A stretch of 43,843 nucleotides of DNA, taken from IMG/VR virus record IMGVR_UViG_3300031977_002259, positions 1 to 43,843 of that record; one strand, 5' to 3'. The first letter of the stretch is position 1. Every line of letters begins with the position of its first letter. The position numbers and the translations under genes were made by a program. Of this stretch, positions 22,207 through 27,534 are shown piece by piece. The DNA is from a virus. The notes under the pieces are model-generated. The model made no database searches, was not told where the DNA came from, and saw only the letters and a program-made list of their open reading frames with translations.

Positions 22207-22694
22207 GCTTGCGTGTATTCAGGGTTGATGATTTCTTTGCCGTTGGTGATGTCGTAGATGGCTTTCTCGTTGCGCCTTTGTGCAAGGCGCATGGCGGTGG
22301 ATTCGTCATGCACGATTTGGGAGACGTCGAACACGATGTCCTCCCCGTCAACCCATGTGCCTACGCACGTCTTCATGAAGGTGGAGATACGGAAGGCCTC
22401 GTGCCACGTCTGCTCGAAAGCCTTGCGGAAAGCTTTGAACAGGTTCTGCGGGTGGCGCGGGGTCAGGTCCTCGTGGACCATGGAGATACGAACCTCAGGA
22501 GCCAAGCCACCAACCGCATACCCCCACACGGGGCGGAATGGGTCAGTTGGCAGTTTGTTGTAGTTCAACGTGCCTGACTTGTAGGTGAGTCCTTTCGCGC
22601 CAGGTTGCGTAAGGATGGTGTCGCCGCCATCGGCAAGGGTCCTGCCGAAGCATTCAGCGGCAAGCATGAAGTGTGGGTACTCGATTGTGTTCAT
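22203..22694 (-). CDS. Hypothetical protein
   Basis: 163 residues from the ATG at 22694 (MNTIEYPHFMLAAECFGRTL). Contains GGDTILTQPGAKGLTYKSG, a middle helical part AFRKAFEQTWHEAFRI and HDESTAMRLAQRRNEKAIYD. The last segment resembles one in the gene at 17753-18451. Its end (NPEYTQA) is encoded by GAATACACGCAAGCATGA, again coinciding with the leader of the next gene. No family recognised. Confidence 0.65.
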   Translation of the reverse strand: MNTIEYPHFMLAAECFGRTLADGGDTILTQPGAKGLTYKSGTLNYNKLPTDPFRPVWGYAVGGLAPEVRISMVHEDLTPRHPQNLFKAFRKAFEQTWHEAFRISTFMKTCVGTWVDGEDIVFDVSQIVHDESTAMRLAQRRNEKAIYDITNGKEIINPEYTQA

Positions 22695-22705
22695 GGGTGT
22701 GGGGA

Positions 22706-22912
22706 TTAACGGGTTTTCAATTCTTCTTGGATGCGGGCGATACCCGCTTTGTAGTCGGCGATACTCTCTGCCCATGCAGCCACCTGTTCGGAGTCAGGTT
22801 CCTCAGCAATAGCCTTCTTTGCAGAGGCGAGGCATTCCTGTATGAAACTCAGGGTGAACTTGAGGTCGGAGGTCGAGCGCTCCGTGAAATCGTGGCGAGT
22901 GTTGTACTGCAT
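22706..22912 (-). CDS. Small helical protein, first gene after an early promoter
   Basis: 68 residues (MQYNTRHDFTERSTSDLKFT...), helical with AAWAESIADYKAGIARIQEEL, possibly a short coiled coil. No family recognised. The leader ends TTCAACGCTATG, and a TATCTTTG box lies 32 bp upstream of the start. Confidence 0.65.
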   Translation of the reverse strand: MQYNTRHDFTERSTSDLKFTLSFIQECLASAKKAIAEEPDSEQVAAWAESIADYKAGIARIQEELKTR

Positions 22913-22944
22913 AGCGTTGAAGGTTGTTGGCTGAATTGCCGATG

Positions 22945-22977
22945 CAAAGATACAACGACGATTCCCATATTTCCAAA
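22945..22977 (-). promoter_or_regulatory. Early promoter, TTTG-N21-TATCTTTG
   Basis: Minus-strand TTTG (22977-22974), 21 bp, TATCTTTG (22952-22945). Drives the gene starting at 22912 and those downstream; located just after the stop of the gene at 23001. Confidence 0.78.
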
Positions 22978-23000
22978 TCTTTTTTCTAACTTGCTGTCTC

Positions 23001-23177
23001 TCAGTCAGTTAGCTTGATGACCTCGATGTCATCGTAGTGCGGATACCAAAAGGATGCGCACCTGTTTGCGTGTTGCTCGTTGTAGCACAAGCCCAATTCG
23101 ACCGTGCGTCCACGCCATCCGCTATGCCCAGGGGCTACGCCTATGACGCGATGTGTTGGTTTTGCTTCAAGTCTCAT
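23001..23177 (-). CDS. Small hypothetical protein
   Basis: 58 residues: MRLEAKPTHRVIGVAPGHSG, then WRGRTVELGLCYNEQHANRC and a beta-type end YPHYDDIEVIKLTD. Compact beta-rich appearance. It fills the gap between the gene ending at 23180 and the promoter at 22945, with only 2 bp to the upstream stop. No family recognised. Confidence 0.6.
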   Translation of the reverse strand: MRLEAKPTHRVIGVAPGHSGWRGRTVELGLCYNEQHANRCASFWYPHYDDIEVIKLTD

Positions 23178-23179
23178 GC

Positions 23180-23476
23180 TCAGGCGATTGCGATGGTGAT
23201 TGCTTCAGGGTCCTTCCACGTAGGGGTGACCACGCGGAACTCAGGTACACGGGACATCCACATACGGATGAGCGGTGCATAGTTGTAGCCATTGTCTACG
23301 CACCACACGCGCAGATCTTCGTCCGTGAATACGTATCCGCGCTCCCGAACAAAGGTGCAGAACTTCGTGAGCGTGTGCCCGTCAAAGCGAAACTGATTCA
23401 AGAGTTCAGGGGTGAAGCCACAGAAGGTGGTGCAAGCCTGATACCAACGATTGCGGAGGTCATAGGTCTGTGTCAT
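23180..23476 (-). CDS. Hypothetical protein
   Basis: 98 residues from the ATG at 23476 (MTQTYDLRNRWYQACTTFCG). Contains NQFRFDGHTLTKFCTFVRER and a C-terminal MSRVPEFRVVTPTWKDPE. No family recognised. The frame extends to 23581 but the added residues would cross the T-arm-like element, so the ATG at 23476 is preferred. Confidence 0.65.
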   Translation of the reverse strand: MTQTYDLRNRWYQACTTFCGFTPELLNQFRFDGHTLTKFCTFVRERGYVFTDEDLRVWCVDNGYNYAPLIRMWMSRVPEFRVVTPTWKDPEAITIAIA

Positions 23477-23515
23477 AATTGCGTATGAATTGAAGGTTAA
23501 ACGATTGAAAAACAG

Positions 23516-23559
23516 AGACACAGAGGGGAGTCGAACCCCTCCGAGCACCATGTGTGTCT
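23516..23559 (-). ncRNA. T-arm/acceptor-like minihelix
   Basis: Minus-strand AGACACA (23559-23553) pairs with TGTGTCT (23522-23516), enclosing a 12-nt spacer and a perfect T arm AGGGG-TTCGACT-CCCCT (23540-23524). That 17-nt T arm is identical to the one in the tRNA-like element at 19582-19712. There is no room for D or anticodon arms. It lies between two early genes. Possibly a tRNA remnant or an RNA-processing signal; function unknown. Confidence 0.45.
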
Positions 23560-23564
23560 GTACG

Positions 23565-23584
23565 GGATTGCTTAAAGGCAATCC
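23565..23584 (-). terminator. Hairpin spanning a stop codon
   Basis: GGATTGC-CTTTAA-GCAATCC, a perfect 7-bp stem with a 6-nt loop. The loop contains the TAA stop of the gene at 23572-24081. It may attenuate or terminate early transcription, or protect the 3' end; it lacks a U tract. Confidence 0.35.
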
Positions 23585-24081
23585 TCGTATGAGATGTGCA
23601 TATCCGTGGACTCCAAGGCCTCCATCTTCAAGGCCTCAATCTCAGCGTGGCTCAACACCTTGGCCTTACGCTTGGATGCAGGCTTGGATGCAGGCTCCGT
23701 AGCGTGCAACCGCTTGAGAGCCGCAACCACGGCATCGTTGACAAGCTTCTCCATGTGCTCATCATCACGCTTGTATGCAGCGGCATCAGCCTTGTCCAAC
23801 TCCTGCTGAGCTTTGCTCCGTGCGGGACGTGCCTTGCGTTGGAGCTTCTGACCCGTCTTGGTGTTGCCACCCTTCGTGCCTGCGGCCTTCGGCTTCTTGG
23901 GTGCAGGCTCAGGCACCTCGGTGAGCGCCTCGATTGCGGCGATGACAGCCTTCAACTGCTTGACAGCCTCAGCCTTACGGCTCTTCGTGGGTGTGTACTT
24001 GGCGCGGTTGACAGCGGACTTGGTGTCCTTGAGCAGAGCGGTGATGGCCTCGGGGGAGGCGGGGGTGTTCTTGTGTGCCAT
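23572..24081 (-). CDS. Lysine/alanine-rich basic protein, first early gene
   Basis: 169 residues (MAHKNTPASPEAITALLKDTKS...). A helical N terminus, a Pro/Lys/Ala-rich middle (EPAPKKPKAAGTKGGNTKTG, KARPARSKAQQE) and KPASKRKAKV. The composition is histone H1-like, suggesting a nucleic-acid-binding or nucleoid-interacting protein, but there is no defined domain. It is the promoter-proximal gene of the whole minus arm, so it is probably expressed first and strongly. Leader ends ACAACGCCACATG. Confidence 0.65.
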   Translation of the reverse strand: MAHKNTPASPEAITALLKDTKSAVNRAKYTPTKSRKAEAVKQLKAVIAAIEALTEVPEPAPKKPKAAGTKGGNTKTGQKLQRKARPARSKAQQELDKADAAAYKRDDEHMEKLVNDAVVAALKRLHATEPASKPASKRKAKVLSHAEIEALKMEALESTDMHISYEDCL

Positions 24082-24125
24082 GTGGCGTTGTGTGTTTATC
24101 CCTCAGCGGAATTGCTTTGGGACCA

Positions 24126-24158
24126 CAAAGATACGTTCACCGATTCGAGAAAACCAAA
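24126..24158 (-). promoter_or_regulatory. First early promoter, TTTG-N21-TATCTTTG
   Basis: Minus-strand TTTG (24158-24155), 21 bp, TATCTTTG (24133-24126). It heads the minus-strand arm and leaves a leader of about 40 nt before the ATG at 24081. Confidence 0.8.
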
Positions 24159-24699
24159 TTTTTCTGCCGAGAATCTTCCTGCGACTACCGCACGCATAAT
24201 GCGCAGGGTAGTCCTGCGCCGAAGATTGGCGCATAGCCCGCATCATGCGTCCACGCACACAGGGGAGCGCGAGGCGAGAACCCGATTGTGTTGCTAATTG
24301 TGTAAATAAATTAATACTAAAATAACTTTTAGTATTAAAATAGATTGCCGTTTGTGTTAGCATTTTGAGCCGAAATACAAACACAAAAATGCCTCGCGTG
24401 TGGCAGGCCTAACGCCTTGGTATGTGTGGGTAATGTGGGTACATGGCAGGGGTGATATGTGTGAGCGCGTAGGTATGGGGTGGTGGTTGTCCCTGATTTC
24501 CAAGGAGTTACATCCCTCGATTCCTGAGAACCTAAGCGACAAAAGCCGAGCTAACTCACTGGTATTCAGCGGAGTAAAAGTCCAAATGTTTTCGGCAAAC
24601 GGCGCAGGCGTTAGGGGGGCGGGGTTTGCAGATGCGTTTCGGGTGGGCGGACGCGGCGGCGCAAAACATATATAATCCCCAGGGTATATATTTCTAGCA
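24159..24699. other. Divergent non-coding region rich in inverted repeats (candidate origin or control region)
   Basis: No credible gene is seen in these 541 bp. They separate the start of the minus arm from the start of the plus arm. Dyads include GACTACC/GGTAGTC (24183-24213) enclosing CGCATAATGCG, an overlapping GCGCAGG/CCTGCGC (24201-24219), a second CGCATCATGCG (24239-24249), a perfect 12-bp AT stem (24311-24338) and TTTGTGTT/AACACAAA (24351-24387). A G-rich stretch (about 24600-24660) follows. Divergent transcription and clustered dyads fit an origin or master switch (inference). Confidence 0.5.
24311..24338. repeat. Perfect 12-bp inverted repeat, AT-rich
   Basis: TTAATACTAAAA and its exact complement separated by TAAC. 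It lies in the divergent region, where a terminator is not expected, so an operator, origin element or cruciform is more likely. Confidence 0.75.
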
Positions 24700-24707
24700 T
24701 ATATTTG
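24700..24707 (+). promoter_or_regulatory. Promoter -7 box TATATTTG
   Basis: Exact TAnnTTTG box 15 bp before the ATG at 24723; a related TATATTTC lies 13 bp upstream. No TTTG is found at the expected -33 distance. It is the first promoter of the rightward arm. Confidence 0.65.
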
Positions 24708-24722
24708 CAAAAAACAAACATC

Positions 24723-24953
24723 ATGAAACCAAAAAAGCGAGTAAACAGGCGCAGAGCCAAGACTGTCGATGAAAGAGGCAACAAGATCAAGGTCAAGGTT
24801 GACAGGCAGGGCAATTTCAAGAAGGCTAAGACTTTGAGTGACGAGTCTGTAGACAGAGTTATAGACAAAGTGGGTAGACTTCACCAGGACGTCCAGGCTC
24901 GTCAGAAGGATATAGCGAAAAAGAAGCTCAAGCGTCTTAAAAAGACCAAGTGA
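24723..24953 (+). CDS. Small highly basic protein
   Basis: 76 residues from the ATG at 24723 (MKPKKRVNRRRAKTVDERGN). More than a third Lys/Arg, with a helical centre (DESVDRVIDKVGRLHQDVQA) and a basic tail KKLKRLKKTK. Probably binds DNA or RNA, or is a virion DNA-condensing protein; no family recognised. It has its own promoter and is followed by a second, stronger promoter, so it may be expressed separately from the late genes. Confidence 0.7.
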   Translation: MKPKKRVNRRRAKTVDERGNKIKVKVDRQGNFKKAKTLSDESVDRVIDKVGRLHQDVQARQKDIAKKKLKRLKKTK

Positions 24954-24983
24954 AAAACTGTTAGAAGTTAATTTCTACAGGGC

Positions 24984-25014
24984 TTGACTATGTCAAAAAA
25001 AACCACTACCTTTG
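24984..25014 (+). promoter_or_regulatory. Strong promoter, TTG-N20-TACCTTTG
   Basis: TTG at 24984-24986 and TACCTTTG at 25007-25014, with 20 bp between: the same architecture as the early minus-strand promoters. It directs a structured leader and the polyvalent gene cluster from 25110. Confidence 0.7.
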
Positions 25015-25019
25015 CTGAG

Positions 25020-25084
25020 CCGAATCAGGCAAACAGGTTGTGTAAGCGTCCCGCGATAGGGGTGTATAAGTACAGAAGATTCGG
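25020..25084 (+). ncRNA. Structured 5' leader closed by a 7-bp stem
   Basis: CCGAATC (25020-25026) pairs perfectly with GATTCGG (25078-25084). Inside, GTCCC and GGGGT can form a second stem around GCGATA. It begins about 6 nt after the -7 box, that is at the predicted transcript start, and ends 25 nt before the ATG at 25110. It matches no riboswitch I know; it may protect the 5' end or regulate translation. Confidence 0.5.
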
Positions 25085-25109
25085 TATTTAACCACAATAA
25101 GGGAAGCTT

Positions 25110-26552
25110 ATGCGCACAACCAAAGGGCCTGGAGACCCACCTAAGTTTGGAATATCTAAAAACCTTCTACAGATTCTAGGGTCTTATGGAAAGACAAGGC
25201 AAGAAGCTGAACAAGACCCATACTATGAGGACCGTCTTGATGTCACCAAAGAGGATGTTTACAGATTTATCTTAGACAACCTTGTTGACAGCATGACTGA
25301 GGGGGGTGTATCTGGGATGAAAAACCAAATGGGGAAGGTTAGGTTACTGGGGCCAGATGAGCCTAGGTATTCAAACTTGGAAGGTAGGGCTTACTTTGAT
25401 CCTAACACCAATACTGTCAATCTAAAGTCTCTTTCTGAAGACTCTTCATTTACGAGAGGTAGTACAGAGGGTGAAGAGTACACTCACTCTATACAAAACG
25501 CAGACCAGTTCGGTAAATACAATGAACAAGGGAAAGATTACAGGCCTGGTCAGGAAATGGATAGACCGCTCATTAAAGAGCTTGCAGACATAATTTCTAA
25601 TCCTAGTGGAGGTTATCCAAGGGGGGTATTTGAATGGAACACTATTCCTTCAGGGTATTTTAAGGGCATGAAGCAACTCAATGTTGCTGATAGAGACATA
25701 TTCAGCACAGCAGATCCCCATTACTATGATGGGGCATACTCTCAAAAGGAGTTTGAGGGTATGATGGTTCCAGGCTTAATTCTTGCTAAGAAGATGGGCC
25801 TTATAGGGGATGAAAAAGTTGATAGGTATGATATACCAGACATAATAGATAGATATAACTCACTAGTAGCAAAAAGGCCAGATGAGGACGCAGTCGATGG
25901 CATGAATTGGTTTCAAGCTGTCCCTCGACACGCGAGAAATTTAATAGCCGTCATGCAGACCTTATACGATAGGTCTTCTGAAGAGCCTGAGGCTTTAGAT
26001 GCCTTAGTGAATTTCCTAAATCAGGATATCCATATGAATGATGAACTGTATCCTGATCTTGTAAAAAAACAGAACGGAGGTAGAGTGATTAAGTACAACA
26101 ACGGCGGAAAAGGACCACAATTCGTGCAAGAAGGGGCGGTCTCTAAACCGCCTATAGACGAACGCATCTACGAAGCGATGATGCGGTATCTAGACAGCGC
26201 CCCACTAGAAGGTTGGCATAAAGCTGAAGACATGGTGGATCCAGAGACAAGCCCTAGGTTTGACGCGCTGAGGCATATGCTGGCTACCTCAGAGACGGTG
26301 CAAGAGTTGAAGGAAGATAGGGGGTACCCCGCCCCACTAGCTATGCTGGCAGCCAATCTATTTGGATTGGGGCATGAGATAAAGAACTTTCATGGGGTTA
26401 GGTCTGCTGCTGAGGACTTGTTCAACAACTTTATAGGGAGCATACCAGCAACCGTATCAGACGATCCAGAGAAGATCGATCAGATGATAAAAATGCTTTC
26501 TTATTTTACACCTGACGGAAAGGACAAAACAGATGAGAACTACACGAAATAG
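25110..26552 (+). CDS. Two-module polyvalent protein: metallopeptidase-like plus DUF6973-like
   Basis: 480 residues. Residues 1-315 contain GSTEGEEYTHSIQN (EExxH at about 122-126) and EFEGMMVPGLILAKKMG. The region is homologous to the C-terminal half of the 990-aa protein at 27535-30507 and looks like a zincin fold in which the first His of HExxH is Glu. A glycine-basic linker follows (NGGRVIKYNNGGKGP, about 322-336). Residues 345-480 show DALRHML, FGLGHEI and SAAEDLFNNFIG, the D..RH, HE, D..NN..G pattern of DUF6973-like proteins. Starts MRTTKGP. Likely a virion or ejected protein; catalytic activity is uncertain because of the altered HExxH. Confidence 0.7.
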   Translation: MRTTKGPGDPPKFGISKNLLQILGSYGKTRQEAEQDPYYEDRLDVTKEDVYRFILDNLVDSMTEGGVSGMKNQMGKVRLLGPDEPRYSNLEGRAYFDPNTNTVNLKSLSEDSSFTRGSTEGEEYTHSIQNADQFGKYNEQGKDYRPGQEMDRPLIKELADIISNPSGGYPRGVFEWNTIPSGYFKGMKQLNVADRDIFSTADPHYYDGAYSQKEFEGMMVPGLILAKKMGLIGDEKVDRYDIPDIIDRYNSLVAKRPDEDAVDGMNWFQAVPRHARNLIAVMQTLYDRSSEEPEALDALVNFLNQDIHMNDELYPDLVKKQNGGRVIKYNNGGKGPQFVQEGAVSKPPIDERIYEAMMRYLDSAPLEGWHKAEDMVDPETSPRFDALRHMLATSETVQELKEDRGYPAPLAMLAANLFGLGHEIKNFHGVRSAAEDLFNNFIGSIPATVSDDPEKIDQMIKMLSYFTPDGKDKTDENYTK

Positions 26553-27534
26553 TTGGCCACCAGGTCGCGGATCAGCCACTAGACAGGATAGCCTGAACGC
26601 ATACAACGCTGCTGTGGAGCTTTTACGGGCCCTTGAGCAACAAGGATACGATCTCTATGACGTGAGACCATATGATGATATTAACCGTATACTGGATAAG
26701 CATCATAGACGGGCTAGGGGGGAGTATAACGAAGATGAAATAAGACAATATGAGACGTTTATAGAAGACATGAAAGAAGGCTATGAGGATTTTTACCCTG
26801 CTGAGGTTCCTAGGTTTTTACATGGACAGTTTCCTGAGGACTACTGGTGGCCTAAAGGGGAATATCCGACTATTGATGAATACTATTCTATATACGACAA
26901 CACAACTGAAGGAAATGTCACAAGGGCAAGAGAAATGACTACGGGAGTTATGAATCCAAATCTACCTACTGGTTATTACGATATCAACATTGATCCTCAA
27001 GGAATAGCAAAAGCGTCTGCGCAGTCGGATTACGTAGAACTTCCATATTACGACCCTATAGCTGTAAAACCATACGACCTTCTTACCGAAGAAGAGAAGA
27101 AAGAGCGTAGAGAGAAATATGGGCCAGAAAAGAAATATGAACCAGAAAAGAAATCAAATAGAACTTCAACCCCGCGCCGCCCCAGGGTTGTTATTCCTGA
27201 ACGTTTAGAGCCTAGAGGTTTAACATATGAAACTCCTGAAAGAGACATTATTAGAGATGTTCTAAAACCGTCAGAATATGGTAGGGAGCCACAGCTAATC
27301 TATAAGAGTAGCAATAGAACCAGGACGGGACAAGAGCCGAACTACTACAGGGTCTGGGACGATAAGGAAAAGCAGTGGAAAATGCGTCCTGTAGAGCCAG
27401 AAGAGTTAGATTTTTATCTTAGAGAAAACAAAAGAGTAGAGCCTAGAGTAACCCCACCGATATCTTTCAACAAAGGAGGTAAGGTAGTCAAGTATAAAAC
27501 TTCACGCAATAAAATGCGTGCAATAAAAAGATAA
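26533..27534 (+). CDS. Virion-type protein with C-terminal KGGKVVKYK tag
   Basis: 333 residues (MRTTRNSWPPGRG...), overlapping the previous gene by 20 bp. The N-terminal 130 residues are helical with many Tyr and Asp; a charged EEEKKERREKYGPEKKYEPE stretch (about 196-215) and a basic RTSTPRRPRVVIPERL segment follow. The C terminus is VTPPISFNKGGKVVKYK and then a basic end NKMRAIKR. The VTPPISF(N/S)KGG(K/R)V ending recurs at the end of the next protein. No catalytic domain recognised. Function as a structural or ejected protein is inferred from the shared tag and operon. Confidence 0.7.
   Translation: MRTTRNSWPPGRGSATRQDSLNAYNAAVELLRALEQQGYDLYDVRPYDDINRILDKHHRRARGEYNEDEIRQYETFIEDMKEGYEDFYPAEVPRFLHGQFPEDYWWPKGEYPTIDEYYSIYDNTTEGNVTRAREMTTGVMNPNLPTGYYDINIDPQGIAKASAQSDYVELPYYDPIAVKPYDLLTEEEKKERREKYGPEKKYEPEKKSNRTSTPRRPRVVIPERLEPRGLTYETPERDIIRDVLKPSEYGREPQLIYKSSNRTRTGQEPNYYRVWDDKEKQWKMRPVEPEELDFYLRENKRVEPRVTPPISFNKGGKVVKYKTSRNKMRAIKR

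Noticed and set aside
24400-24675. 91-aa open frame on the plus strand in the divergent region
   Set aside because: No promoter or leader, unusual composition (Gly/Arg/Val-rich end from G-rich DNA), crosses a region of dyads, and no recognisable domain; treated as non-coding.
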